From Paenibacillus beijingensis (lineage in GTDB: Bacteria > Bacillota > Bacilli > Paenibacillales > Paenibacillaceae): a DNA stretch of 64,000 nt. Made by a program: the position numbers and the translations under genes. Under the pieces are notes generated by a model. The model had not been told where the DNA came from. It ran no database searches and saw nothing but the letters and a program-made list of their open reading frames with translations. The stretch covers positions 5,685,968 through 5,749,967 of the forward strand of contig NZ_CP011058.1 in NCBI RefSeq assembly GCF_000961095.1. Direction: 5' to 3'. This document shows positions 26,453 through 35,799 of the stretch, piece by piece; the first letter of the stretch is position 1; each line of letters opens with the position of its first letter.

Positions 26453-26812
26453 TTATTCGCAGCAGTTGTTATTCATTTGATCGGTTTTTTCTTTTAAAGA
26501 CGGTATATGGCTTAAAACCGCGTGAATATAAGGCTTGTTCTCAACATTCAGGGAGTAATAGATCCACTGCCCTTTACGTGTTTCAATGACAAGACCGGCG
26601 TCTTTTAATTTACGCAGATGCTGACTTGCATTGGGCTGCGACGTATCTAACAATTCAACAATCTCATACACGCACAGTGCGCGTTCTTTTAACAATGCAA
26701 GCATGGTAAGACGCGTCTTATCCCCAAGCAGTTTAAATTGCTCCGCCATTTCATGGATTTCTTGCAGCTGACATCTCTCCTTTTCGCTGTTATTGGTGCC
26801 GAAACCTGACAT
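26453..26812 (-). CDS. arsR: ArsR arsenic-responsive repressor
   Basis: 119-residue winged-helix repressor of the ars operon. The HTH reads IVELLDTSQPNASQHLRKLKDAGL. The usual metal motif ELCVCD is changed to ALCVYE, so only one of the two alpha-3 cysteines remains. Other cysteines are at 14 (KERCQ) and at the end (NNNCCE), so the As site must be built differently. The ATG at 26812 lacks a ribosome site; the transcript could be nearly leaderless, or an internal CTG after AAAGGAG may be used. Confidence 0.92.
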   Translation of the reverse strand: MSGFGTNNSEKERCQLQEIHEMAEQFKLLGDKTRLTMLALLKERALCVYEIVELLDTSQPNASQHLRKLKDAGLVIETRKGQWIYYSLNVENKPYIHAVLSHIPSLKEKTDQMNNNCCE

Positions 26813-26830
26813 ACATTAAATCATGAAATA

Positions 26831-26877
26831 AATATATAATAAAACAATTATATAATCAATCAATTATGTATTAATTG
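26831..26877 (-). promoter_or_regulatory. ars operon promoter and operator
   Basis: On the minus strand, -35 TTGATT (26854-26859) and -10 TATATT (26831-26836) are 17 bp apart. An inverted repeat CAATTA-TGTAT-TAATTG (26861-26877) touches the -35 side, a fitting place for an ArsR operator. Confidence 0.65.
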
Positions 26878-27073
26878 TTTGTAAATACCCAAGCTGATAA
26901 GATACCTGTTCCCGGCCCAAAATATGAGGGTTTAATAAATGCGAAAGGGCTCCCTTTTTGATCAAGGAACCCTCCTGTACCATAATATTAAATGATAAAT
27001 CAGATTTAATGAAAACGGAATTAGTACTCTCTCCTCAAAGTCAGATGTTCGTGACACTCTCAACAAGGTTACT

Positions 27074-28201
27074 TTAGTAAATCATGTTGTACAGGTAGAT
27101 AATAACGATCCCTATTATTCCTGCACTTGGAAGAGTGATCACCCAAGACAAGCCAATATCCCGCACAACCTTCCAATTTACACCTTTCCGATCCTGCTGG
27201 ATACCGGCTCCGAGAATGGAACCCGTTGATACATGCGTGGTCGATACCGGCAATCCCCAGCCGCTTGCATTTGCAATTAGGATAACCGAGGTTAGAGAGG
27301 AGGCCAGACTGCCGTTGTTATTAATTTTCGTCACCTTCTTCGCGAGCAGCTTGGTAACAGGCAGTCCTTTCAGGATGCTTCCTAATGCCATTGAAGTGAG
27401 GATTAACAGAAAAGTGGCATTGATACTTCCATAGGAATGCTTTTCGCCCATACTCAGTGTGGCTAATGATGCAATGGCGACGATTTTAGGCGTGTCGTTT
27501 ACCGATCTTACAAAGCAGATCCCCCCGCATGTAAACCAAGTGCTTATTCTGCTGAACCCATCTGGAATTTTAATGAATCGGATTATCGAAACAATAACAA
27601 AAGTAGCGATCAGCCCCACTACAGGGCTAAAAAGAAGCGGACCGACCACTTTCATTCCTATATTGCTCCACAGTACCCCGGAAACACCGAATTCAAACAC
27701 CCCGACGGCGACAATCGCCCCGATCAGCGCATGTGTGGTGGAAACCGGCATGGAAAACCGGGTAGCAATGCATACCCAGGCCGCCGCCCCGCCTGCAATC
27801 GCCAAAACCATCCCGACCGAGATTTGATAATCGGGAGAAATAATACCCGAGGTGAATAAACTCATCACCTTCTTAGCTATTGTTAGCGATGCCCATGATC
27901 CGATGAAGGTAATTACCGTACCGAACACTAAGGCCGTTTTTTCGCCGGCGATTTTGGATGAAACGAGCGGGGCAATCCCTTTGGAGACGTCATTGCCACC
28001 ATTTTCAAAAGCGAGCCAGGCACTCAGCGCCAAGCAGATGACGGAAGTTGCCGAGAGACCATGCAAGCTGCCCACGACGTACAAGATCAACGTGATTACT
28101 GCCGTAATGACTAAACCGGATAAAGGATTAACGAGTAACTTTTGACCGGGAGCAAGCGTCTCCTGTGATGGTTCCAATACCACATGGTTTACCTGTTCCA
28201 T
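27074..28201 (-). CDS. Pit-family inorganic phosphate transporter
   Basis: 375-residue PiT permease with about ten membrane helices. Duplicated signature: ENGGNDVSKGIAPLVSS in the first half and VRSVNDTPKIVAIA in the second, with VSTTHA and VSTTHVSTG partners. It imports phosphate with a cation. In an arsenic island it may keep phosphate supply in the presence of arsenate, or move the island's own product. ATG 28201 follows GGAAGGG. It is last in the co-directional set that begins at the small peptide gene. Confidence 0.93.
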   Translation of the reverse strand: MEQVNHVVLEPSQETLAPGQKLLVNPLSGLVITAVITLILYVVGSLHGLSATSVICLALSAWLAFENGGNDVSKGIAPLVSSKIAGEKTALVFGTVITFIGSWASLTIAKKVMSLFTSGIISPDYQISVGMVLAIAGGAAAWVCIATRFSMPVSTTHALIGAIVAVGVFEFGVSGVLWSNIGMKVVGPLLFSPVVGLIATFVIVSIIRFIKIPDGFSRISTWFTCGGICFVRSVNDTPKIVAIASLATLSMGEKHSYGSINATFLLILTSMALGSILKGLPVTKLLAKKVTKINNNGSLASSLTSVILIANASGWGLPVSTTHVSTGSILGAGIQQDRKGVNWKVVRDIGLSWVITLPSAGIIGIVIIYLYNMIY

Positions 28202-28266
28202 CTTCAAGACTCATCCCTTCCTTTCATCTTTCCGGTTTTTACAAAAGGCCCGCTTGATCTTCACTA

Positions 28267-29016
28267 TCACTCATGCAGAAGCCTATAGACTGCTGCCGCG
28301 GTTAAAGCCCCGAGAAAAATACTCAATAAATAGATCCCAATGTATTCGAGATGTCCGGATACGAGTGCTGGGCTGAAAGACCGCGCCGGATTCATGGAAG
28401 CTCCGCTTATCGGACCTCCAAACATTGCTTCAAGTCCAACCGTTGCCCCAATAGCAATGCCGGCAAATGACTTTAAGGCTTTCTCATGTACAGCGGAAGC
28501 CAAAATCACCATCATCAAAACGAAAGTAAGAATAAACTCGAGCACCGCACTCTGCTGCCAAGTCCCGTACGGGAGCGTTGCGCCCAGGTTCCCCACGTTC
28601 CCGAACATCATGTATAGCGTCAAGCTTGAAGTACAAGCGCCGCAGAACTGGGTCACGATAAAATAGACCGTCTCTTTCCCTTTCATTCGCTTGAGGAAAA
28701 AGAACGCTAGTGTAACCGCTGGGTTAAAGTGGGCTCCGGATACATGGCCAAAGGTATAAATCAGGGCCATGACGACAAGACCGAACGTGGCGGCAACGCC
28801 AACATGAGTTAAGCTGTGCGTCATCGTATCAATAACGACTGCTCCCGTGCCGGCAAAGACCAAAAAATAAGTGCCGATAAACTCGGCAATCAGCTTTTTG
28901 GACAGGATGGATACGGAAACCGTCGATCGGACCGGTTGCTTGACCTCGTAGGCCAGTTCAGGAAAACTAAAAGGCTGTAACGACTGAACCGATAGTTCCT
29001 TGTCTTTTTTAATCAT
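28267..29016 (-). CDS. Aquaporin / glycerol facilitator family channel
   Basis: 249-residue MIP channel with six helices and both NPA boxes intact: GAHFNPAVTLAFF and GASMNPARSFSPAL. The Arg after the second NPA is kept. Cytoplasmic N-terminus of about 45 residues is longer than usual. MIP channels in ars islands (AqpS type) pass arsenite or methylarsenite. The pore residues needed to tell water from arsenite or glycerol cannot be settled by eye. Confidence 0.92.
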   Translation of the reverse strand: MIKKDKELSVQSLQPFSFPELAYEVKQPVRSTVSVSILSKKLIAEFIGTYFLVFAGTGAVVIDTMTHSLTHVGVAATFGLVVMALIYTFGHVSGAHFNPAVTLAFFFLKRMKGKETVYFIVTQFCGACTSSLTLYMMFGNVGNLGATLPYGTWQQSAVLEFILTFVLMMVILASAVHEKALKSFAGIAIGATVGLEAMFGGPISGASMNPARSFSPALVSGHLEYIGIYLLSIFLGALTAAAVYRLLHE

Positions 29017-29059
29017 TTCCGATTCCCCTTTCCCAAATTGTATAGAGAATTGCGGAAAT

Positions 29060-30700
29060 CTACACCATAACCTGCTGAATTAAGACAAACAGGTCCGACA
29101 GCCCCTCCCCGATAATAAAACCCATGGCGATCTTATCTAGTGCATCTAACGACTTTCCTGGGGAGTCTCTTTTGTACTTTTTGATTAAAAAATAAACCAA
29201 ACCGCCCACAGCAATACTCGTAACTGAACCCGGACTAAGCAGAATGCCTATGCCAAGTGAAACGGGAGCAGCCGGCGTAAACGTCAGTAGAAAACCAAGC
29301 GCTAAGCTACCCCAAATGATCCCGCTCATCTCTCCGGAATAAACGAATCCGTTTTGAATGGATTCCATAAAATAATTGATGGAGGCGGCGGTAGGTACGG
29401 GCATTCTATCTGTACCTGGATGGCCTTGATAAGCAATAAGAAAGATGAAAACCACAGCAACAATTGCCCCAGCTGAGCTGCCGATCAGCTGCGACCAAAG
29501 AATCTCGCGTTTTTGGATTTCCTCATGTCCTTCTGCAACTTTCAGGGAATATGAAAAATACAAAGAGGAGCAGGCTAAGCAAGCAGTAGTGGCTGCGGTC
29601 AAAATAATCAGATTCAGTTGCAAATGCATAAAAAATAAAATCAGAATGCTAAGAAACAATATCGGGTTTAACGGAGCGATACCGATTTGACCACCTGACT
29701 GATTAAAATACATTGCGGAAACGGCAAGAACAATCAGTACACCTGCAATCGTGAGAATCCCGTTTAATCCTGCTATTATTCCATAGATCACGAGAAATAC
29801 ACCGAAAGTTCCCCCTACAACCACCCACAGCTTTCGGTTTCTTTGAATAAGAACGAAACATCTGCCGATGAACCCAGCAAACATTTTCCGGCTTTTGACC
29901 AAGGTTGCCGCTGAAGTACCGGCAATAATAAACACACCCGCACCCATAATCCATGATCCCGTCATATGCATGCTGAAAGTAGAACCCGGTGATCCGTCTT
30001 GAAGAAGCCACACTACCGCCCCATATAAGGCACCTGCGAACATCCATAAAGCAGCCTTCTGACGGATGAGGATGCCAAGCCCAAAGAGCATAGGTGATAT
30101 CTCCAGGCTCATAAAAGACGGTGTTCCGGGAATTCGAAGCATTAGTAGATCAGGAATAAAATTTTTAATGATCACAAAGGTCAAGCTTCCCCCAGTACTC
30201 CATAACAAATATTTCAAATTAGGCACAGGCTTTTCTATACTTTCGAGGACGGAAATGGCGGGTTTAAGTGTTGGATACGGTAACTTCCATTTGTGCACGA
30301 AAAAAGATGAAATCATATAGCCGAGAAATACACCCAATACATTTGATCCCTCCGATAATAAAAAAACAGTCCCCCACTTCGGAAGGGTACCTGTCCGCAG
30401 ATAAACAGCCAACAATCCCGAGTCAAGGGCTGCAGTAGCAAAGTATCCGCTTGATGCTACGGAGAAAGTAATAAATGCGTTCCTCCAATTTAATGCATGT
30501 ACTTGTTTCAAAATTGCCAATGCACCGATGGCCACGAGAGCGGATCCGCCGAACCCGAGGCCGGTTTTAAAGAATACAAACATGTTAAGGACAGCGAGCA
30601 CGGTACCGATTCCAATTCCTGTTATGACGGGGCGGAACGGCAAATTCAACGGGGATAGGCTCAATTTAGAGGTAATTTGTTTGACTTCAATCAGTTTCAA
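29060..30700 (-). CDS. OPT/YSL-family transporter
   Basis: About 546 residues and 14-16 membrane helices, rich in Gly, as in oligopeptide / metal-chelate transporters (OPT). Segments such as FLLSEGSNVLGVFLGYMISS and SLEISPMLFGLGILIR fit the family by feel. OPT members move small peptides, siderophores or metal-nicotianamine. Next to a peptide-modifying set it could export or import the product. The TTG at 30700 is 6 bp after GGAGGGG and is preferred to the upstream GTG. Confidence 0.7.
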   Translation of the reverse strand: MKLIEVKQITSKLSLSPLNLPFRPVITGIGIGTVLAVLNMFVFFKTGLGFGGSALVAIGALAILKQVHALNWRNAFITFSVASSGYFATAALDSGLLAVYLRTGTLPKWGTVFLLSEGSNVLGVFLGYMISSFFVHKWKLPYPTLKPAISVLESIEKPVPNLKYLLWSTGGSLTFVIIKNFIPDLLMLRIPGTPSFMSLEISPMLFGLGILIRQKAALWMFAGALYGAVVWLLQDGSPGSTFSMHMTGSWIMGAGVFIIAGTSAATLVKSRKMFAGFIGRCFVLIQRNRKLWVVVGGTFGVFLVIYGIIAGLNGILTIAGVLIVLAVSAMYFNQSGGQIGIAPLNPILFLSILILFFMHLQLNLIILTAATTACLACSSLYFSYSLKVAEGHEEIQKREILWSQLIGSSAGAIVAVVFIFLIAYQGHPGTDRMPVPTAASINYFMESIQNGFVYSGEMSGIIWGSLALGFLLTFTPAAPVSLGIGILLSPGSVTSIAVGGLVYFLIKKYKRDSPGKSLDALDKIAMGFIIGEGLSDLFVLIQQVMV

Positions 30701-30754
30701 AAGTATCCCCTCCAGTTTTACGCAACCTAGCACACATCAAAATGATGAAACTCA

Positions 30755-32005
30755 CTAAGATACGACTTTTGCCGGAGGTTTTAACTGAAGAACCTGCGCC
30801 ACACGTTCTGCTTCACTTTGCCAAAACTTCTTTTTCTCGAGCGGCAAACCTCCAAATAATTCAGAAAGCCCTTGTGAAATTTGAGAAGCGAAAGCAGGAT
30901 TACTGAAGACAGCCGCAATCCAAGCATATTCATCTGGTTTTACTGGCTGGAATGACTCTATGACACGTAATGCAGGCTCAATCGGTGCAGCAATCGATTC
31001 GCTGACCTTTTGTTGATACACAGCCATTGCATCCGGCCAGTCCATTTCTCCTGATAACACGCAGTGAATTTGATCTGCCAAAAACTCTGCCCCGCGGCAG
31101 GCATCATAGATGCCCGCGCCCATCATCGGATCTTTATGACTGTATGCATCCCCGACAAGTGCCCACCCCGGCCCTGCAGCCGTTCTCGCATAATTCTTCA
31201 AATCTCCTAAACACATCACCGAAGATACGCGCCTCGCGTGCTTAAGCCTTGAAGCCATGGATGGAATTTGCCATAAAATATCCGAGTATGCCCTCTCGGA
31301 ATGAATGTTCCATTGTTCAAATTTTTCTTGCGGCCCGGAAACGAGAATCACCCAACCCCCGCCTTCGCATGGACCGACCTGCAACATCAGATCGTCCCAA
31401 TACCAAATTTCCAGAGCAGGGTCCGGCAGCGCATGCACATCTTCCCAGTAGGCATGCAAGGTGCACCGAAGCGCTGGTTCCATGTATGTAAAATCGGCCT
31501 CGGCTAATCGGGCGATCGTAGAATGCCTGCCGTCTGCTCCAATCACAATCGCTGCATGCGCTTCCCAGTCTTTTCCGGCTACGCCGACGATTCGGTCCCC
31601 ACTCTTTACCAGTGTACGAACGGCACTGTTCGGACGAAACTCAATATTGGGCTCTGCAAGGGCGCGCCTGAGCAGAATGGTGTCCAGCACCTCTCGACGT
31701 ATGCACAAGGAATACGGATAATCCTTTAGCGCGGCTACTCGCGGAGCACCGTACGTAAAGCCTTCAATGTCAATATGCAGACGGCGCAGCTCAGGGGCGC
31801 CCGTCGCCAGAAGTTCGGTTAAAATGCCACATTTCTGGTCAAAAAACTGCAGAACGGGCCCCCCGAAAAAATGACTGGATATCGCCGGTTTTCCCATCAC
31901 CTCCGTCCGGTCCACCAAGAGCACTTTGTATCCGTATTGGGCCAGGAGAATAGCGGTCGAAGCCCCGGCAATGCGGGCCCCGACAATTATCGCGTCATAC
32001 CTCAT
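30755..32005 (-). CDS. FAD-dependent monooxygenase/oxidoreductase
   Basis: 416-residue flavoprotein of the PHBH / geranylgeranyl-reductase-like group. The N-terminal Rossmann loop is VGARIAGASTAILLA, the middle VIGADGRHS is the DG motif, and WALVGDAYSHKDPMMGAG binds the FAD ribityl chain. It could hydroxylate or oxidise a peptide or an arsenic centre. It starts at ATG 32005 after GGAGGG and follows the GTPase gene by 35 bp in the same operon. Confidence 0.9.
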   Translation of the reverse strand: MRYDAIIVGARIAGASTAILLAQYGYKVLLVDRTEVMGKPAISSHFFGGPVLQFFDQKCGILTELLATGAPELRRLHIDIEGFTYGAPRVAALKDYPYSLCIRREVLDTILLRRALAEPNIEFRPNSAVRTLVKSGDRIVGVAGKDWEAHAAIVIGADGRHSTIARLAEADFTYMEPALRCTLHAYWEDVHALPDPALEIWYWDDLMLQVGPCEGGGWVILVSGPQEKFEQWNIHSERAYSDILWQIPSMASRLKHARRVSSVMCLGDLKNYARTAAGPGWALVGDAYSHKDPMMGAGIYDACRGAEFLADQIHCVLSGEMDWPDAMAVYQQKVSESIAAPIEPALRVIESFQPVKPDEYAWIAAVFSNPAFASQISQGLSELFGGLPLEKKKFWQSEAERVAQVLQLKPPAKVVS

Positions 32006-32040
32006 GTTTGTCCCTCCATTCCCCTCATGAATGATGAGAG

Positions 32041-33135
32041 TCAGTTATCGCGATAGGTCGGAACCGGAGGACTGGGATTGAACGATTGCAATTCAACGAG
32101 CTCGCAGCGCAAGGCCAGCTGGTTCGACACTTCTTTGGCGCATTGGATGACCATGTCGGCGAGTTCTTTCGTGTCAGCACAGATCCTGGCATTGACCAGG
32201 ACGGTAGCGCCAAGCACCTCCTGCAGATTGGAGGATGTCCATTGCCAGTCGCGGCCGGATGCCGTTAAACTTCCCTTGACGAACATGTTGCCCGAGAAGC
32301 CCATCAGCTTCACATGCGCGGCCTCAAAGGAATGTTCGGTAAACCGCGAGCTGAGGAGCGAAGCGTACTCCGTCATAAACCACTGCAAATCGAACGAAGC
32401 CACGCGGGATAGGTTCAATTTGCAATTTAGCCAGGCGAGTTTGGCTTCCGCCGTGCCGTATGTCTCGTAATCGAGTTCGCTTAACAGGCTTTGGCCCGAC
32501 GGCTCGTCCGTCTTTTGAAGCATTTCGAGCCACCCTTCCAAGCCTGAACGGGTCATGGCGGAAGTCTTCAGCATGCGGGCGGTCGGATTCAGGCTCTGCA
32601 TCTTGTTTTGAACCGTATCCATTACCGCAGCCTCCACGATTTCGCATTTATTGAGCAGAATAATATCGGCTTCCTGAATTTGCTGCGAAAACAAATACCC
32701 GATCTCCCATGGGAAAGGCGTGCGCCCCTCCTCCAGTACGAGGTCGGCTCGCTCCGGATCGACCACAATCGTAACCGGGCTTAGTCGGAATTGATTCCCG
32801 CTCAGTCTTTGCAGGGGACGGTATACGGTCGCCACCAAATCCGTGCAGCTTCCGACCGCCTCGGCCAGAATCCAGGTCGGATGATACTGCTCCACCGCTT
32901 GTTTCATGGTGTCATGCAGATCTTCGAAACGGCAGCAAAAACAGCCGCCTGTAATTTCGGACGTTGCAATGCCGCTTGCCTCCATCATCTCGCTGTCGAT
33001 CAGATGATCGCCCTGATCATTGGTAATGACGACCACTTTCTCGCCGCTTCGCTCCAAAGCCAAGGCCAGTTCGGAAATCAGGGAAGTTTTCCCGGCACCA
33101 AGAAAACCGCCAATCAAGGCCACATTCGTTTTCAT
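32041..33135 (-). CDS. COG0523 (CobW-like) metallochaperone GTPase
   Basis: 364-residue G3E GTPase. Walker A GGFLGAGKTS is followed by the metal-binding GGCFCCRF (CxCC), with a LLNKCE guanine-specificity loop and a C-terminal CobW_C-type domain. These proteins deliver a metal ion (Zn, Co, Fe) to target enzymes. Here the target may be one of the flanking enzymes. ATG after AGGAGG; 33 bp from the methyltransferase gene. Confidence 0.92.
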   Translation of the reverse strand: MKTNVALIGGFLGAGKTSLISELALALERSGEKVVVITNDQGDHLIDSEMMEASGIATSEITGGCFCCRFEDLHDTMKQAVEQYHPTWILAEAVGSCTDLVATVYRPLQRLSGNQFRLSPVTIVVDPERADLVLEEGRTPFPWEIGYLFSQQIQEADIILLNKCEIVEAAVMDTVQNKMQSLNPTARMLKTSAMTRSGLEGWLEMLQKTDEPSGQSLLSELDYETYGTAEAKLAWLNCKLNLSRVASFDLQWFMTEYASLLSSRFTEHSFEAAHVKLMGFSGNMFVKGSLTASGRDWQWTSSNLQEVLGATVLVNARICADTKELADMVIQCAKEVSNQLALRCELVELQSFNPSPPVPTYRDN

Positions 33136-33168
33136 AAGTATCCCTCCTGATTGTTTTGGGCAAGATCA

Positions 33169-33963
33169 TCAGCAACAGCAGGACGAGGCATCCACATTTT
33201 CCGACTTCATGGCGACCACTTTGACCGACACGACTTCCTGCCCATCCCGGTACAGGACCTTCTTTATATCGCGGAATTCGACACGAGCAAAGCCCGATGA
33301 GAGGATAAGCGCTTCGTACTCCTGGGGCGAGAGGGCGACAATGCATTTTTCCCAATCGTCTTGTGCATAGGAAAAGGATTGTTCGGCGTTCTCCAGCAAG
33401 GTATCCGAGATCATGAGCATCCCGCCGGGCTTCAGCACTCGGAACGCCTCTGACAGCACTTTCGATTTGTCCTCGAACATGCTGATCACGCAGTTACTGA
33501 TCGCTATATCCACGGATTGGTCCCGCAAAGGCACTCTGCGGATGTCGCCAACGCGGAATTCCACATTGCCAAGGTTCATTTCGGCGGCGGCTGATCTTGC
33601 CGTTTTCACCATATTCGGCGAAGCGTCCACCCCGATGACCTTGCTGTCGGGATACCTTTTGGCACAAAGCAGCGCATCGAGTCCCGCACCGGAACCCAGA
33701 TCCAGTATGCATTGGTTTGCTGCGACAACCTGGCCTTTCAGCGGAGAACCGCAGCTGCTCGAGAGCTCGCGTACTATGGCCGGAACGCTTGCCAATTCCT
33801 CGGGAGAGTAGGATTCTTCAGGAGAGCAGCAAAGCGAACTGGAGCCTTGAACCGCCATGCGGTCATAGCGCTGCTTGACAAGCATATCGACCGGCGCGGC
33901 TGCACCGCCGCCTCCATTTACGACCTCCATAGGAACGCTCCAACTTTTTTCATTTCGTCCCAT
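33169..33963 (-). CDS. ArsM-like SAM-dependent methyltransferase
   Basis: 264-residue class I methyltransferase with the arsenite-methyltransferase layout. An early SLCCS pair, ELSSSCGSP, the SAM loop ILDLGSGAGLDALL, then VDIAISNCVISM (conserved Cys) and WEKCIVALSPQEY (second conserved Cys). These correspond to the As(III)-binding cysteines of ArsM. The tail ends SSCCC. The ATG at 33963 follows GGGAGG and lies inside the radical SAM gene (46 bp overlap). It may methylate arsenic, free or peptide-bound. Confidence 0.88.
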   Translation of the reverse strand: MGRNEKSWSVPMEVVNGGGGAAAPVDMLVKQRYDRMAVQGSSSLCCSPEESYSPEELASVPAIVRELSSSCGSPLKGQVVAANQCILDLGSGAGLDALLCAKRYPDSKVIGVDASPNMVKTARSAAAEMNLGNVEFRVGDIRRVPLRDQSVDIAISNCVISMFEDKSKVLSEAFRVLKPGGMLMISDTLLENAEQSFSYAQDDWEKCIVALSPQEYEALILSSGFARVEFRDIKKVLYRDGQEVVSVKVVAMKSENVDASSCCC

Positions 33964-35438
33964 TCCGTTTCCTCCCTTTTTTCCGTGGTATAAGGATCGT
34001 CCTTGAATGCGAGCGGTATCATGTATTCCAAGCCCTTCGTCAATTGCGCCTTGACCGATTCCACCTTCGGACAATAGGCACTGTTGAAGTCGCCTCCGTT
34101 GAAAGCCCATGCTTTGATTGGACAGCCTCCCCCGCCGCAGAAGAGCTTCACGTTGCAGTCCCGGCACATGGGAACGCTGTCGACATTCCGGGTCCGCCAA
34201 GGCTCCCTATACTGCCGGTTGTAACTGAAATCCGGAAAATAGGTTCCAAATGCATGATGCGTCCTTCCTACCGTTTCCGGGCAGCCATAGATGCGGCCAT
34301 TGGGATCAAACGCCAAGACGCTCGTCCCTGCACTGCACCCCTGCAGATTCGGGCGAACGATATCTCCTTCCAGGATAGGAGAACGCAGCCGAACCGGATC
34401 CGGTTTCAGCATACGGTCCACAAGCGGGTTTTCCCGCAGCATTTGATAGAAGTCGTCAAGTAAATCAAGTGTATAATCTCGGTCGATGTGCCCATGCCGG
34501 TGTTCTGCGGGATGATTGGGATCGACATCCAGAAATCCGACATGCTTCGTAAAGCCGTAGAAAAACGACAGTCTGGGGTGATCCAGCCAGCCTTTTTGCA
34601 AGGCATATTCCGCGAATGCAGGGTAACTGCCGAGCGTTTGTTTGTCGACCAGCACCCGGACCAGAACGCGCAGGCCGGCAGCGATCGCCTCGTCGATATT
34701 CTTTTCGATCAGGTGAAAAGTGGGCTTTCCTCCCCGGAAAATCCTTCGCTGATTATGAATTTCCGGCGGACCGTCCAAGCTGACCTGGATTTCCCGGATC
34801 TCATATTTTTTCAGCAAGGGGATATAGCGGTCCAGCTGCACACCGTTCGTCACAGCAGTTATGGGGTAATTGCGCTCGTAGGCATTTTTCATAATGTATT
34901 CAACGGCTTCCCGCTGCGCCGGAATATCCAGGAACGGCTCTCCGCCAAATAGCGTAATATAGGGCTGCCCTTCGTTATCGTGCAGCTCCTGCAGGGTGGG
35001 AATCATATCAAAAGCGCTGTCGATCATTTCTTTGGTCATGCGCGGACTTGCTTTGGTCAAATCCCCTTCGAAACAGTAGGGACAAGCCAAATTGCACAAA
35101 AAAGAAGGAATAAACATGAACTGAAACGGCGCTGTTCTTATTCCTTCGTTATATTGATCCACGACATGGTTATATGCAATTTGTTCAGCGGAATGCTGAT
35201 CAAAAATATATCCTCGCTCATGAAGATTGTGGATGAGCGAGGGATCGTAGTTTTCCCAATCACCGTCCGAGCGAATAGCCTCCAATGCCGCTGCTTCTTC
35301 GCCGGATAAAATATCCATAGCCCCGGTTACCGGGTTGGAGGCTACGGCCACTTTCCCGCTCTCATCGTAATATCCGTCTCCCAGCAAATCCTTGGGCAGA
35401 TTTACCCGGAGAAGAACGGTGTTTTGTCCGAGATGCAT
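33918..35438 (-). CDS. Radical SAM/SPASM peptide-modifying enzyme
   Basis: 506 residues. The N-terminal 100 residues look like a RiPP-recognition-type domain. The radical SAM motif CNLACPYC is at 115-122, followed by FGGEPF and VSLDGP. The C-terminal SPASM domain holds GCSAGTSVLAFDPNGRIYGC, then CRDCNVKLFCGGGGCP and a late YCP, giving auxiliary iron-sulphur clusters. Such enzymes install thioether, C-C or other cross-links into short peptides. The ATG follows CGGAGG. Directly upstream is a 40-codon peptide gene with its own strong ribosome site, a likely substrate. Confidence 0.92.
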   Translation of the reverse strand: MHLGQNTVLLRVNLPKDLLGDGYYDESGKVAVASNPVTGAMDILSGEEAAALEAIRSDGDWENYDPSLIHNLHERGYIFDQHSAEQIAYNHVVDQYNEGIRTAPFQFMFIPSFLCNLACPYCFEGDLTKASPRMTKEMIDSAFDMIPTLQELHDNEGQPYITLFGGEPFLDIPAQREAVEYIMKNAYERNYPITAVTNGVQLDRYIPLLKKYEIREIQVSLDGPPEIHNQRRIFRGGKPTFHLIEKNIDEAIAAGLRVLVRVLVDKQTLGSYPAFAEYALQKGWLDHPRLSFFYGFTKHVGFLDVDPNHPAEHRHGHIDRDYTLDLLDDFYQMLRENPLVDRMLKPDPVRLRSPILEGDIVRPNLQGCSAGTSVLAFDPNGRIYGCPETVGRTHHAFGTYFPDFSYNRQYREPWRTRNVDSVPMCRDCNVKLFCGGGGCPIKAWAFNGGDFNSAYCPKVESVKAQLTKGLEYMIPLAFKDDPYTTEKREETEWDEMKKVGAFLWRS

Positions 35439-35467
35439 ACCAAAAACCTCCGCTCTATTTTTTAGGT

Positions 35468-35550
35468 AGCAAACAGCCTCTGGTCGTTTATCCAGGTTGG
35501 TTTCTCGTAGGAGAAGTCCTAATCCGAATAATCTCGCAGAGGCGTTTGCT
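35468..35550 (-). promoter_or_regulatory. Stem-loop between peptide and enzyme genes
   Basis: AGCAAACAGCCTCTG (35468-35482) pairs with CAGAGGCGTTTGCT (35537-35550), with one bulge, across a large loop and with As/Us after the stem on the minus strand. It would let most transcripts stop after the peptide gene, giving more precursor than enzyme, as is common in RiPP operons. Partial termination is inference. Confidence 0.55.
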
Positions 35551-35573
35551 GTGGTTAATTACTCATGAAAACA

Positions 35574-35696
35574 TTAGCATCCAGCAACCATTACACTTGA
35601 GTGCGCGACCAGATTGGTACGGCCATCAAGAGCAGTGCAGCAATCCGGTTTTTTCTCGGAAACCTTTGCATCTTGCTTTTTCGCCAATTTAATCAT
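35574..35696 (-). CDS. Cys-containing peptide, candidate RiPP precursor
   Basis: 40-residue frame with an excellent AAAGGAGGTG ribosome site 7 bp before ATG 35696. The first 17 residues are Lys-rich and charged (MIKLAKKQDAKVSEKKP), as in a leader. The rest, from DCCTALDGRTN to the ending MVAGC, has three cysteines (19, 20 and 40) and few charges, as in a core. It lies just before a SPASM radical SAM gene, separated by a stem-loop. It resembles no precursor family I know. Real coding is supported by the ribosome site and context. Confidence 0.75.
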   Translation of the reverse strand: MIKLAKKQDAKVSEKKPDCCTALDGRTNLVAHSSVMVAGC

Positions 35697-35799
35697 GAGT
35701 TTTCACCTCCTTTCCAGACACAATGAATCTATGTTGTGATTCAAGGATGTCGTAAAGGAACCTATTGGGCGGAGTGTGAGCATGTTATTATCATGACAA

